Origin: Microbacterium sp. ABRD28
Lineage (GTDB): Bacteria > Actinomycetota > Actinomycetes > Actinomycetales > Microbacteriaceae
Assembly: GCF_003850245.1 (NCBI RefSeq)
Contig: NZ_CP031015.1
Coordinates: 1,054,001-1,118,000, forward strand
DNA length: 64,000 nucleotides
Direction: 5' to 3'
The position numbers and the translations under genes are program-made. Within the stretch, counting starts at the first letter, position 1; each line of letters opens with the position of its first letter. Under the pieces are notes generated by a model, which worked only from the letters and a program-made list of their open reading frames with translations, was not told the DNA's origin and did no database searches. This document shows, in pieces, positions 33,288-41,901 of the stretch.

Positions 33288-35871
33288 CACGCGATCGGAA
33301 CCGGGCGAGCACGCCCCGTTCGATCGCCCGGTAGAGGCACCACGCGGCGACCCCCACCACCAGAGACAGCAGCGTGCCGGCGAGCGGCGCGGTCTCCTCC
33401 CACGCCGGGAAGACCTGCCAGTGGGTGAGGTAGATGAACAGCGACGCCCCCGCCAGCGTGGTCACGGCGGGCACCAGCATCCGAGGCACCGTGACCGCCG
33501 GAATCCACAGCAGGACGAGGATGCCGGCGATGATCACGCCTTCACGGGCGGGATTGCCCACGAAGCCCGCCGAGCCGACCACGGCGACCGCCGATAGGGC
33601 GACACGCTGACTGACGCGGGTGGCCCGGGCCGCAGCCCATCCGAGCACCAGCAGCCAGCCGGCTGCCGCGATGGTGTACCGCTCGACGAGGCCCGTCTCG
33701 ACGCCGGTCACCGCGAATCGCACCGCGAGCGCGACCGTCAGCAGCCCGACCGCGCAGCCGAACGGGTGAGCGCGCTCGAGCCGGTCGGCGCGGGGCCAGG
33801 CGAACAGGGCCGCGAGGCCGAGCATGCCCCAGACCGCGAATTCGAGGAACCAGAAGCTCCACTGGATGCTCCACTGCTCCTGACCGGGGAGGAAGCCGTT
33901 GACGAGGGCGACTGTCGTCGGGGCATAGTGCCCGGTCAGAAGCGTGACCGCGCCGATCCAGACGACCGCAGGGATCGCGATCTGGGCCGAGGAGCGCAGC
34001 AGGGCGCGTGAGCGGCCAGAGCGGTCGGCCAGCTGGAAGCGGGCGAGATTGAAGCCGAGCACCGCCAGCAGGAGGTGGGCGCCGCCCTGCACCGAGAACA
34101 GGTCGGCGTGCGAGCCGACGATGAGAACGATGGCGGCCGCGCGAAGGACGACCGCGGTATCCAGACGCGCGTGGCGGCGTGTGCGATTCCGGGCGACCTG
34201 CTCGACGGCAGTTGCCGGCGCTCCGCGGGGAGTGGCGTCGCCGTCGTCCACGCAGAGCCCGGCGAGCGCGGCAGGAGACAGGCTCGGCCAGTCGTGGGGA
34301 AGCATACCGAGCAGCGACTCCAGTCGCACCGCGACCTCGACATAGCTGAGCGAGTCGCCGTCGAGATCGGAGAAGGAATGGTGTTCGGTCGCGTCGGGAC
34401 GTCCGAGCAGGCGTGCGTAGAGGTCACGGATCGTCGTCGTCGTCACTGGACCCGCAGCGGTCTCGTCATCCTGCGGTCGGACAGTGGCGAGCGCGCGGCC
34501 ATGTCGTTCCAGAGCGCTGCTGTCGTTCTTGCCACTCCGGGTGCGCGGAAACTCAGTGATCCTGTGTACGTCGATGACGTGGGGAGGGATGCCTGCGAAC
34601 TCGGCAACGCGGCGTCGCGCCTCGGCCGCGAGGTGGTCGACCAACACGAAGATGATCAGTCGGTCGTCGACCGCGACCGCGCGCGCCGGGATCCCCTCTT
34701 CGGCGAGATGCGTCTCCACGCGGTCCAGATCGATGCGCAGACCGAAGAACTTAGCGAAGCGGTTGAGGCGCCCGACGATCTCGATGAGACCGTCGTCCCG
34801 GCGCCGCGCGACGTCTCCGGTCCGCAGCGTCATAGTCGTGCGGCCCCGGGCGAAGTCCGAGGGGTCGTGGGCGTAGCCCATCATCACGTTCGGTCCTCGG
34901 TAGATGAGCTCCCCGGTCGAGGGATCGATGTCGAAAGCCCCTCCCGGTATCGCACGCCCGATCGTCTCGGGTGCGGTCTCAGCCAGACTCGGGGGGAGGT
35001 AGCCCATCCGCGCCGTCGCTTCCGTCTGCCCGTACATCACGAACAGCTCGAAGCCGCGCTCGCGCCCGAGCCGGGCGTAGCGGCGCACGCGGTCGGGAGG
35101 GAGGCGCCCGCCGGCCTGCGTGACATAGCGCAGGCGCGCGAGGTCGCGGTGGGCGAAGCCGCTGGCATCCAGGAGATCGAAGGTATGCGGAACGCCGGCA
35201 AACGAGGTGGCTTCCGACTCGACGAAGTCCTGCCAGAAGTCGTCTTCGGTGACACTGCGTTCCGTCAGGAAGACGCTGGCGCCGACCGCCAAGTGGCTGT
35301 TCAGCACGGAGAGGCCGTAGCAGTAGTGCAAGGGCAGGGTCGTCGCTGCGCGGTCGACCGGAGTCAGTCGGAGGTACTCCGCGATCGCAGCCGCGTTGCT
35401 GTGGAGGTTCTCCATCGACAGTCGCACGAGCTTCGGCGAACCGGTGGAACCGGATGTACTGGCCAACATGGCGAGGTCGGGGTGGAAGACGTGGCGCGAA
35501 CCGTCGCGACGGATGTGCAGCGCGCCCGATGCGGGATCGTCTGCCACGACATCCGGATCGAAGCGGTCGATCAGCTTCCGACGGTGCCCTGACGCGTCTT
35601 CGCCGTCGGCGAGAAGGAGGACAGGGTGCCGTCCTTCGAGGGCGGCGAGGTAGGTGATGACGGGTTCGATCGCGTTCGCGGCGGTGATCATGACCAGGCG
35701 CCGATCGCTGCCCAGTTCCGCTCCGCGCTGCTCGACGCGTCGGGAGAGCTCGGCGTAGTCGATGCGTCGATCGGAGGTGATCAACGCCGGATGATCGGGG
35801 TCGCCGGTGAACAGCCGGCGCGCCCGCAGGAGGCGCTCGCGCGCGAGGGAGGGCGTGGCAGCAGAAGGCAT
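33247..35871 (-). CDS. Adenylation - carrier - membrane acyltransferase fusion protein
   Basis: This 874-residue, three-part protein starts with an AMP-forming adenylation domain at residues about 20-460 (STSGSTGSPKLVRLS at 138; MYGQTEATARMGYLPP at 279; TGD at 351; catalytic Lys449 in TRSGKND). A phosphopantetheine carrier domain follows at about 475-545, with the attachment Ser507 in DLDGDSLSY. Residues about 570-855 form a roughly ten-segment acyltransferase-3-like domain (RAAAIVLIVGSHADLF, SFWFLEFAVWGML, YLTHWQVF). It should activate an acid, load it on its own carrier and transfer it to an acceptor at the membrane. An iron box overlaps its start, pointing to a siderophore or iron-limitation role. 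Substrate unknown. Confidence 0.88.
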   Translation of the reverse strand: MPSAATPSLARERLLRARRLFTGDPDHPALITSDRRIDYAELSRRVEQRGAELGSDRRLVMITAANAIEPVITYLAALEGRHPVLLLADGEDASGHRRKLIDRFDPDVVADDPASGALHIRRDGSRHVFHPDLAMLASTSGSTGSPKLVRLSMENLHSNAAAIAEYLRLTPVDRAATTLPLHYCYGLSVLNSHLAVGASVFLTERSVTEDDFWQDFVESEATSFAGVPHTFDLLDASGFAHRDLARLRYVTQAGGRLPPDRVRRYARLGRERGFELFVMYGQTEATARMGYLPPSLAETAPETIGRAIPGGAFDIDPSTGELIYRGPNVMMGYAHDPSDFARGRTTMTLRTGDVARRRDDGLIEIVGRLNRFAKFFGLRIDLDRVETHLAEEGIPARAVAVDDRLIIFVLVDHLAAEARRRVAEFAGIPPHVIDVHRITEFPRTRSGKNDSSALERHGRALATVRPQDDETAAGPVTTTTIRDLYARLLGRPDATEHHSFSDLDGDSLSYVEVAVRLESLLGMLPHDWPSLSPAALAGLCVDDGDATPRGAPATAVEQVARNRTRRHARLDTAVVLRAAAIVLIVGSHADLFSVQGGAHLLLAVLGFNLARFQLADRSGRSRALLRSSAQIAIPAVVWIGAVTLLTGHYAPTTVALVNGFLPGQEQWSIQWSFWFLEFAVWGMLGLAALFAWPRADRLERAHPFGCAVGLLTVALAVRFAVTGVETGLVERYTIAAAGWLLVLGWAAARATRVSQRVALSAVAVVGSAGFVGNPAREGVIIAGILVLLWIPAVTVPRMLVPAVTTLAGASLFIYLTHWQVFPAWEETAPLAGTLLSLVVGVAAWCLYRAIERGVLARFRSRVRAAGAVPTRSAS

Positions 35872-35889
35872 CAGGTAAGGATAACCTAA
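35871..35889 (-). promoter_or_regulatory. DtxR/IdeR-type iron box over the start of the acyltransferase fusion
   Basis: On the minus strand TTAGGTTATCCTTACCTGA matches the known DtxR/IdeR consensus at about 15-16 of 19 positions. It contains TATCCT, a -10 box exactly six bases before the ATG at 35871. A bound repressor would block both polymerase and the leaderless start, so the gene should be on only when iron is scarce. Confidence 0.65.
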
Positions 35890-35926
35890 CCCGGCCGCCC
35901 GCCCGTTCCCGGGGCGGTGCTCCCCC

Positions 35927-36634
35927 CTACCGACTCGCCGTTCCCGCGCCGCCGGGCTGCGAGGTGCCCGACTCGCCCTCGTGGAGTCGCTGCCGGTGGG
36001 TGTGAACGGCGTTCCAGATCAACACGCCGCCGGCGACGATGACGGCGACCGGCCAGACGTACGTCAGAGCGGTGAACCACTCCGCGGCCGTGAAGAGGAT
36101 GACGATCGCGCCGCCGGCGAGCACGCCGGCGGGAATCCACGCCCACCACCGGCGCTGCGCACCCCCTGGCACCAGGGCGACCAGAGCGAAGGTGGCGGCG
36201 GCGCCGAACAGGAACGTCGCGCCCACCACGGGGCCGGAGGCCGAGCCCGCCAGCCAGGTGACCACGGAAAGGGTCAGCAGCATTCCGGCCGGAATCACCG
36301 CCCACCACCGCTCGGTGTCGCGCAGGTACACCGCCGCGAAACCGACGCCCAGAACCGCGAGCATCGGCACCTCCGTCCACTGCCCGAGTCCGGCGGGATC
36401 GAGCTCCATCACCATAGTGATGGCCGCGCCGATCAGCGCGGCGCCGGGGATCGCGGCCCACCACGACGGGCGGTCGGCGAAGAACACGAACCAGAACGTG
36501 GCGCCGCCGGCGAGCAGAACGCCGGCCCAGATGAGCGACGGAACCGTGGCCACCTCGGTGGCCTGGATCAGCAGCAGCGCCCCGGCCACGAGGACAAGGG
36601 CCCCGAGGATGATCTGAACCGAGAGCCGTTTCAT
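35927..36634 (-). CDS. Multi-pass membrane protein with three WWAxIPxG repeats
   Basis: This 235-residue protein has about eight hydrophobic segments. A short motif recurs three times: WWAAIPGA, WWAVIPAG and WWAWIPAG, each preceded by a polar turn (ADRPS, DTER, AQRR), suggesting an internally triplicated membrane fold. The tail is polar. Of two adjacent ATG codons, the second is preferred because GAGGAG lies six bases upstream. It is the last gene of the SDR/P-ATPase/TM2/flavodoxin run. I recognise no functional family. Confidence 0.78.
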   Translation of the reverse strand: MKRLSVQIILGALVLVAGALLLIQATEVATVPSLIWAGVLLAGGATFWFVFFADRPSWWAAIPGAALIGAAITMVMELDPAGLGQWTEVPMLAVLGVGFAAVYLRDTERWWAVIPAGMLLTLSVVTWLAGSASGPVVGATFLFGAAATFALVALVPGGAQRRWWAWIPAGVLAGGAIVILFTAAEWFTALTYVWPVAVIVAGGVLIWNAVHTHRQRLHEGESGTSQPGGAGTASR

Positions 36635-36668
36635 CATGTGCTCCTCTGTGCCGGCGGGCCTCGGGTCG

Positions 36669-37208
36669 TCAGGCGCTGACGACCGGACGCCCGATGCGTT
36701 CCTGCGCGCCGAGCTCGTGCGCGATCGAGGCCGCCCACATGCGGATCGCCGACCAGTCCCGCGCATCACGGGTGTCTTCCGGGGTGTTGCGCACCATGGC
36801 GTTCTCGATGAACCCGTGCGGCTCGGTGGGAAGTCGACCGCCGAACACGACATGCCCGCGCACCCCCAGGGATTCCGCGCGGGTCAGTACCCGCGGCGGC
36901 TCCTGCCAACGGAGGTCGTCCTCGGTGGGTCGCGTCGCCTGCTCGCCGAAAGGCCCGGAACTGAAGATCCAGAACGGCATCCGCCGCAGGCGGTCCGACT
37001 GATCCTTGAGGAAATGCCGCGCGGGCCGCAGCCACCGGCCCGCGTACACCGCACTCCCCAGGATCACCGCATCCGCATCGGACGCGTCCGTGTCATGGGC
37101 GGAGCGACAGAGCACATCGAGGCCGTACGCCAGGAGTTCGTCGGCGATCGTCTCGGCGATCTCCTCGGTCGATCCGTTCTTGCTGGCATAGGTGACGAGA
37201 ACTTTCAT
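36669..37208 (-). CDS. Flavodoxin-domain protein (protoporphyrinogen-oxidase HemG-like)
   Basis: This 179-residue protein opens with an FMN-binding flavodoxin fold (MKVLVTYASKNGSTEEIAETIADEL) and continues DADAVILGSAVYAGRWLRPARHFL, as in flavodoxin_5/HemG-like proteins. It is probably a soluble FMN redox protein. The neighbouring P-ATPase, TM2, SDR and stress-protein genes suggest a low-oxygen or redox-stress module. Haem synthesis genes are absent from the window. Confidence 0.87.
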   Translation of the reverse strand: MKVLVTYASKNGSTEEIAETIADELLAYGLDVLCRSAHDTDASDADAVILGSAVYAGRWLRPARHFLKDQSDRLRRMPFWIFSSGPFGEQATRPTEDDLRWQEPPRVLTRAESLGVRGHVVFGGRLPTEPHGFIENAMVRNTPEDTRDARDWSAIRMWAASIAHELGAQERIGRPVVSA

Positions 37209-37218
37209 CGCGGGCTCC

Positions 37219-37611
37219 TTACTGTCCGATGGCGGCGGCCAGCGCGGCGATGGCCGAGTTGATGATGCCGCCGAGAAGGGCGACGCCGGCGAAGGCGCCG
37301 GTGACGATCCACGCGGTCTTCTTGGCGCCTTCGTATCCGTAGGGCGCCCGACCGTCGGCGTCGCGCGCCAGACCGGCGAGCAGCAGCACGAGATCGATGA
37401 CATACCAGATGCCGAGTCCACCGGCGGTGAGGAGTTTGAGGATGCCGGTGCCCACCTTGCCGAGGTAGAACCGGTCCACCCCGAGGAAGCCGAGAAGAAG
37501 CGAGAGAAGCCACGCGGCGACAAACGAGCGCGAGCTTTCCGACGCCACCGGTACGAGGGCCGGCTTCCCCACCGCCGAGGCGGCAGACCAGGCCGGAGGA
37601 TCAGATGTCAT
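37219..37611 (-). CDS. TM2-domain membrane protein
   Basis: This 130-residue protein has the TM2 signature SFVAAWLLSLLLGFLGVDRFYLGKVGTGILKLLTAGGLGIWYVIDL, made of two membrane helices around a polar DRFYLG turn, plus a third hydrophobic segment at the C-terminus. The function of bacterial TM2 proteins is unknown. Its ATG overlaps the P-ATPase stop by four bases, so the two are coupled. Confidence 0.9.
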   Translation of the reverse strand: MTSDPPAWSAASAVGKPALVPVASESSRSFVAAWLLSLLLGFLGVDRFYLGKVGTGILKLLTAGGLGIWYVIDLVLLLAGLARDADGRAPYGYEGAKKTAWIVTGAFAGVALLGGIINSAIAALAAAIGQ

Positions 37612-40253
37612 GCGCCCAGGATCGAGCGCGTCGCGTCGGTGGGCGGGGGTCGAAGGTCCCGCCGCCTCGGTTCGCGCGGGGGACGGCGGACCAGGATCGC
37701 CCAGAACGCACGCTTGGCCGCTTCCGTCGTGGCGAGGTACGCCAGCACGGTGATGATGACGATGAGGATGAGCGGAGGCGGCAACGGAACCAGCTGCAAC
37801 GGCGGGCCGAGGGCGGTGTAGGGCAGGGCGAGGGTGACGCCGACGATCACGATGCTGGACACGGCCAGCGCGCGGCCGGGGCGGCTGCGGTAGAACGGGC
37901 CGTGGGTGCGCAGAACGAAGAGCACTCCGACTTCGGTCAGCACCGAACAGACCAGCCAGGCGGTGCGGAACTCCACGGCGCCGGCGTGGAACACGATCCG
38001 CAGCACGGCGAAGGTAGTCAGGTCGAAGACGCTGGAGAGGATGCCGAAGACGATCATGTACGTGCGGATGAGCCGGACGTCCCACTGCTGGGGCCGAGCC
38101 GTCTGCGCCTCGTCCACGCGGTCGGTGGCGATGGTCATCGCCGGCAGGTCGCTCAGCAGATTGACCAGAAGGATCTGTCCTGCCAGGAGCGGAAGGAACG
38201 GCAGGACGGCGGCGGCGACGGCCACACTCAGCATGTTGCCGAAGCTGGCACTCGTGTTGACGTAGATGTATTTCATCGTGTTGGCGAACGTGCGACGTCC
38301 CTGACGGACCCCGTCGAGGATCACGGCGAGGCTCTTGTCCAGCAGGACGATGGCCGCTGCCTGCTTGGCGACCGGGACCGCCGAATCCACCGTCATACCG
38401 ATGTCCGCGGCGTGGAGGGAGGGTGCGTCGTTGATGCCGTCGCCGAGGTATCCCACGACATGGCCCGTCCGGCGGTACGCCCGGATCACCCGCTCCTTCT
38501 GCACGGGGTTCATTTCGCAGAACACCGAGATCGTCTCGACGAGGCGGCCGAGGGCGGCGTCGCCGATCCGGTCGATCTCGTCGCCGATGCACACCCGCGT
38601 CGCGTCCAGACCCACCTCTCGGGCGATGCATCGCGCGGTCAGGTGGTTGTCGCCGGTCACCATCCGCACCGAAACCCCGGCAGCTGCGAGAGACCGGATG
38701 GTGTCGGCGGCGTCGACCTTCACGGGATCGGCGAAGCAGAGCAGACCCAGGAAGGTCATCCCTCTCTCATCGTCGGAGGTCGGATTCGAGGCATCGGGCA
38801 TGGAGCGCGTGGCGACGGCCAGCACCCGCTCGCCGCGGGCGCTGCGCTCGGCGACGGTGCGCCGGATGTCGGTCACCGCCGCATCGAGGGGCACGATCGA
38901 TCCAGCGGCCATCGCTGTCGCGCACACGGCCAGGATCTCGGGAACGGCTCCCTTGGTGATGAGGACGGGTCTTTCCGTGGCCGATGCGACCAGCACGCTC
39001 TGACGCTTGCGGAGGAAGTCGTACGGCACAGCACCGCGCAGGATGACGCCTCCGGGGTCGCCTCCCGAGGCGATGAGCGCATCGTCGATCGGGTTGCGCC
39101 AGGCCGTCTGCAGCGTCGCATTGACGACCGCGAGCCTCTGGACTTCCGGGTCCTCTGCGCCCTGCCCGTTCAGGGCGGTGAGGAGGTGCATCTTCCCCTC
39201 GGTCATCGTTCCGGTCTTGTCGGAGCAGAGGATCGTCATCGCGCCGATGTCTTCGATCGCGTCCAGGCGACGCACGATGACGCGCTGTGCCGCCATCGCA
39301 CGCGCTCCGACCGAGAGGCTGATCGCGACGATGGCCGGAAGCAGCTGGGGCGTGAGGCCGACGGCGAGAGCGAGGGAGAACAGCGCCGAATCCAGAGGCG
39401 GGCGCTGCAGGAGGAGGTTCACCACGAAGATGACCACGACGAGCACGGCCATCACCCGCGTGAGCAGGAAGCCGAATCGCGTCATCCCCCGTTCGAATCC
39501 GGTCTGCGGCGCTTTCCGCGCCAGTTCTGCGGCGATCCCGGCGAAGGCCGTCGACGAGCCGGTGTGGACGACGAGCAGTCGGGCCGATCCCGACGCCACG
39601 TGGGTGCCGAAGAAGGCTGCGCCGCCGCGTCCGTCCACGAGGGGATCGAGGTCGGAAACCGCGCACTTGTCCACCGGAAGGCTCTCACCGCTGAGTGCGG
39701 ATTCGTCGACGGTCAGGCCGCGCGCGCTCAGGATCAGGCAATCCCCGGGGATGACATCCCCTGCGCGCACGTCGACCACGTCTCCGGGCACGATCGATGT
39801 CCCTCGAACAGTGACCGCGACGCCATCTCGGAGCGCGGTGCACGTCGGGTCCACCGACGCGAGAAGTGCCGCCAGAGCCTTACCCGCACCGCGTTCCTGA
39901 ACGAAACCGAGGACCCCGGAGATCAGCAGGATCCCGAGGATGATGCCGGCGTCGGTCCAGTCTCCGAGCAGTCCTGAGAGCACGGTCGCGGCGACGAGGA
40001 TGACCTCGATCGGGTTGAGGAACTGGCGTGCGAGGAGCCGTCCCCACCCGTCGTCCGTTCGCGTGGGTATGCGATTCTCGCCGTATCGGTTCAGCCGGGC
40101 CAGGGCCTCGGCCGAGGTCAGCCCGTTCTGCGTCTCACGGGGTGCATCACCGATCCGACGCATCTCCTCCACCCAGAACGCCTCGCCGGTGCTCGGTGCG
40201 CAGGACACGACGACTCGCCGTGCGTCAGACGGCGGCCCAGCCGCCGTCGACAC
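37608..40253 (-). CDS. Magnesium-translocating-type P-type ATPase (MgtA-like)
   Basis: This 881-residue P-type ATPase has phosphorylation site SDKTGT (Asp345), actuator LSGESLP, MVTGDN and GDGINDAPSLHAADIGM. Its C-terminal half matches MgtA closely (TFANTMKYIYVNTSASFGNMLSV, LLVNLLSDLPAMTIATDRVD). MgtA proteins import Mg2+. In membrane segment 4 the family's TPEMLP appears as TPQLLP (Gln303 for Glu), which may change ion choice. The first ATG lies 29 bases inside the SDR gene; Met31 (40163) is an alternative, but FW at 26-27 fits the family N-terminus. Confidence 0.88.
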   Translation of the reverse strand: MSTAAGPPSDARRVVVSCAPSTGEAFWVEEMRRIGDAPRETQNGLTSAEALARLNRYGENRIPTRTDDGWGRLLARQFLNPIEVILVAATVLSGLLGDWTDAGIILGILLISGVLGFVQERGAGKALAALLASVDPTCTALRDGVAVTVRGTSIVPGDVVDVRAGDVIPGDCLILSARGLTVDESALSGESLPVDKCAVSDLDPLVDGRGGAAFFGTHVASGSARLLVVHTGSSTAFAGIAAELARKAPQTGFERGMTRFGFLLTRVMAVLVVVIFVVNLLLQRPPLDSALFSLALAVGLTPQLLPAIVAISLSVGARAMAAQRVIVRRLDAIEDIGAMTILCSDKTGTMTEGKMHLLTALNGQGAEDPEVQRLAVVNATLQTAWRNPIDDALIASGGDPGGVILRGAVPYDFLRKRQSVLVASATERPVLITKGAVPEILAVCATAMAAGSIVPLDAAVTDIRRTVAERSARGERVLAVATRSMPDASNPTSDDERGMTFLGLLCFADPVKVDAADTIRSLAAAGVSVRMVTGDNHLTARCIAREVGLDATRVCIGDEIDRIGDAALGRLVETISVFCEMNPVQKERVIRAYRRTGHVVGYLGDGINDAPSLHAADIGMTVDSAVPVAKQAAAIVLLDKSLAVILDGVRQGRRTFANTMKYIYVNTSASFGNMLSVAVAAAVLPFLPLLAGQILLVNLLSDLPAMTIATDRVDEAQTARPQQWDVRLIRTYMIVFGILSSVFDLTTFAVLRIVFHAGAVEFRTAWLVCSVLTEVGVLFVLRTHGPFYRSRPGRALAVSSIVIVGVTLALPYTALGPPLQLVPLPPPLILIVIITVLAYLATTEAAKRAFWAILVRRPPREPRRRDLRPPPTDATRSILGA

Positions 40254-40977
40254 TCAGCACGGCGCCCGACACGTTCGAGGAGTCGTCGCTCAGCAGCCAC
40301 GCGATGGCCGATGCCAGCTGTTGCGGCTGCGCCACGGGCGGCAGATTGGTCTGGAACAACGGTCCGAGCCGCTGCTGCGCCCACTCGGAGTGGAAGGGTG
40401 CCTCGATGCTCGTGGCCACCGGCCCGGGAGCCACGACGTTGCAGCGCACCCCCTTGGGCGAGTAGAAGAACGCCGTACTCCGGGTGAAACCGTTCACCGC
40501 GTGCTTGGACGTCGTGTAGGGCGTCCCCGCCGCAGATCCCCGCTGTCCGGCCTCCGACCCGACATTGACGATGCTGCCTCGACCCCGTTCGACCATGCCC
40601 GGAAGCACCGCGCGGGTGAGCCGCATCATCCCGGTCAGGTTCACGGCGAGCACCCGATCCCAGGTGGCGTCGTCGATCTCGGCTGTGGGTTCGAAACCGT
40701 CCATGATGCCGGCGATGTTCGCCAGGCCGTCGATCTGCGCACCGGCGGCGCCGAGGATGCGAGCTGCGGCCTCGGGGTCGGTGATGTCGGCCGCGACGAC
40801 GACGAGGCGGTCGTCGGCCGCTTCGGGAAGGTGCGCGAGTCTTTCCTCGAGAGCGTCCACGGCGATCACGCGGGCGTCCTCGCTGAGCAGCCGCTCCACC
40901 GTGGCGCGGCCGATACCGGCCCCGGCGCCGGTGACGATGACGGTCCGGCCCGAGAACCGATGCGAATCGTTCGACAT
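40225..40977 (-). CDS. Short-chain dehydrogenase/reductase
   Basis: This 250-residue SDR has a Rossmann NAD(P) site (VIVTGAGAGIGRATVERLL), NIAG, active-site Ser in VGSEAG and YTTSKHA (Tyr and Lys). The tail GGWAAV is usual. Substrate unknown. It is the first gene of the P-ATPase operon, with GGGAGGAAACGTCC before the ATG and a palindromic element at 41050-41065 upstream. Confidence 0.9.
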   Translation of the reverse strand: MSNDSHRFSGRTVIVTGAGAGIGRATVERLLSEDARVIAVDALEERLAHLPEAADDRLVVVAADITDPEAAARILGAAGAQIDGLANIAGIMDGFEPTAEIDDATWDRVLAVNLTGMMRLTRAVLPGMVERGRGSIVNVGSEAGQRGSAAGTPYTTSKHAVNGFTRSTAFFYSPKGVRCNVVAPGPVATSIEAPFHSEWAQQRLGPLFQTNLPPVAQPQQLASAIAWLLSDDSSNVSGAVLSVDGGWAAV

Positions 40978-41049
40978 GGACGTTTCCTCCCTGGTCTCCC
41001 CGGCATCCGGCCGGTCAAGGTCAGTGCATCGCGGGGGCCGCGTCGGAAG

Positions 41050-41065
41050 CGGGCCGAAGGTCCTG
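41050..41065. promoter_or_regulatory. Palindromic element upstream of SDR/P-ATPase operon
   Basis: CGGGCCGAAGGTCCTG matches the element at 41902-41917 at 13 of 16 positions. It lies in the 108-base gap before the SDR gene, about 75-90 bases from its start. The shape resembles the GGGAC...GTCCC dyad bound by DosR/DevR-type regulators, but the half-site spacing differs by one base from the mycobacterial consensus. Confidence 0.4.
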
Positions 41066-41085
41066 CGGTGGGCGTGGCCGACCCG

Positions 41086-41850
41086 TCACTCCTCGCGCTC
41101 CGCCGCGACGCACACCGGGGCGCGCAGGTGCCACAGCGACGGAACGCTCACCGACCCCAGCAGTGCGCTCGAAAGCGGGCCGCGGCGGTGCGATCCGACG
41201 ACGACGAGGGAGGCGTCGGCGGCGACCGACTGGATGACCGCCACGGGATCGCCCTGTGGCACCCACTCCGGACGGACCTCGATGCCGGACGCGATGCTCC
41301 TCGCCTGCTCGCAGGCGCGATCCAGCGCCCCCCGGTCGGCCCCGACATGCACCACGACCAGCGGTTCGCCCGAGAGCTCGGCTTCGCGCGCGGCGATCAG
41401 GACGGCGGCGTCGGATGTCTCGAGATCGATTCCGACCACGACCGGCCCGTCGGGCCGTTCCCCGTCGGACGGCACGAAGACGACGGGCGACACCGCCCGC
41501 GCGGCTGCGCGCACCGGCATCCAGCCGTGAAGGAGGTTGTGAAGCGGATCGCCGCGCCTGATGCCGAGAGCCACGAGGTCGGCTGCCCTGTCGTATTCCA
41601 TGAGCGCCTCCGGCATGGTGCCGATGACGATGTGGGTGTCGACGGCGATGTCGCCCGACGCCGACCTCAGATACGCGGCCGCCAGCTCGGTCTGCGCCTC
41701 GACGTCGGAGGAGCCGCCGATCCCGAACCGCGTGACCGCGACGAGATGGACACGGAGGGGGATGCGCGCTGCGCGGGCGGCGACCCAGTCGAGGAGAGCC
41801 ATGGAGGCCACCCCGGGTTCGATACCCACCACGATCGTCTGCTGTCGCAC
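41086..41850 (-). CDS. Universal stress protein, tandem UspA domains
   Basis: This 254-residue protein has two Usp folds (about 5-135 and 145-250). The ATP-binding-type motif is clear in the second (VVGSHRRGPLSSALLGSVS) and degenerate in the first (GIRRGDPLHNLLHG). Tandem Usps in actinobacteria are induced by low oxygen or stationary phase. The start is GTG with GGAG upstream. TAGCGT at 41875-41880 (minus strand) is the -10, and the dyad at 41902-41917 is centred about 41 bases before the expected transcription start. Confidence 0.92.
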   Translation of the reverse strand: MRQQTIVVGIEPGVASMALLDWVAARAARIPLRVHLVAVTRFGIGGSSDVEAQTELAAAYLRSASGDIAVDTHIVIGTMPEALMEYDRAADLVALGIRRGDPLHNLLHGWMPVRAAARAVSPVVFVPSDGERPDGPVVVGIDLETSDAAVLIAAREAELSGEPLVVVHVGADRGALDRACEQARSIASGIEVRPEWVPQGDPVAVIQSVAADASLVVVGSHRRGPLSSALLGSVSVPSLWHLRAPVCVAAEREE

Positions 41851-41901
41851 CTCGTTCTCCGATCTGCCGCCCTCACGCTATGGCGCTGCGACGGACGCGT
41901 T

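Noticed and set aside
37605..39977. Very long open frame on the plus strand antisense to the P-type ATPase gene
   Set aside because: It mirrors the ATPase codons, has low-complexity Arg/Gly/Asp/His composition and no family motifs; long antisense frames are expected at this GC content.
40225..40300. Magnesium-sensing leader upstream of the P-type ATPase
   Set aside because: The ATPase gene starts inside the upstream SDR gene, so there is no untranslated leader for a riboswitch.
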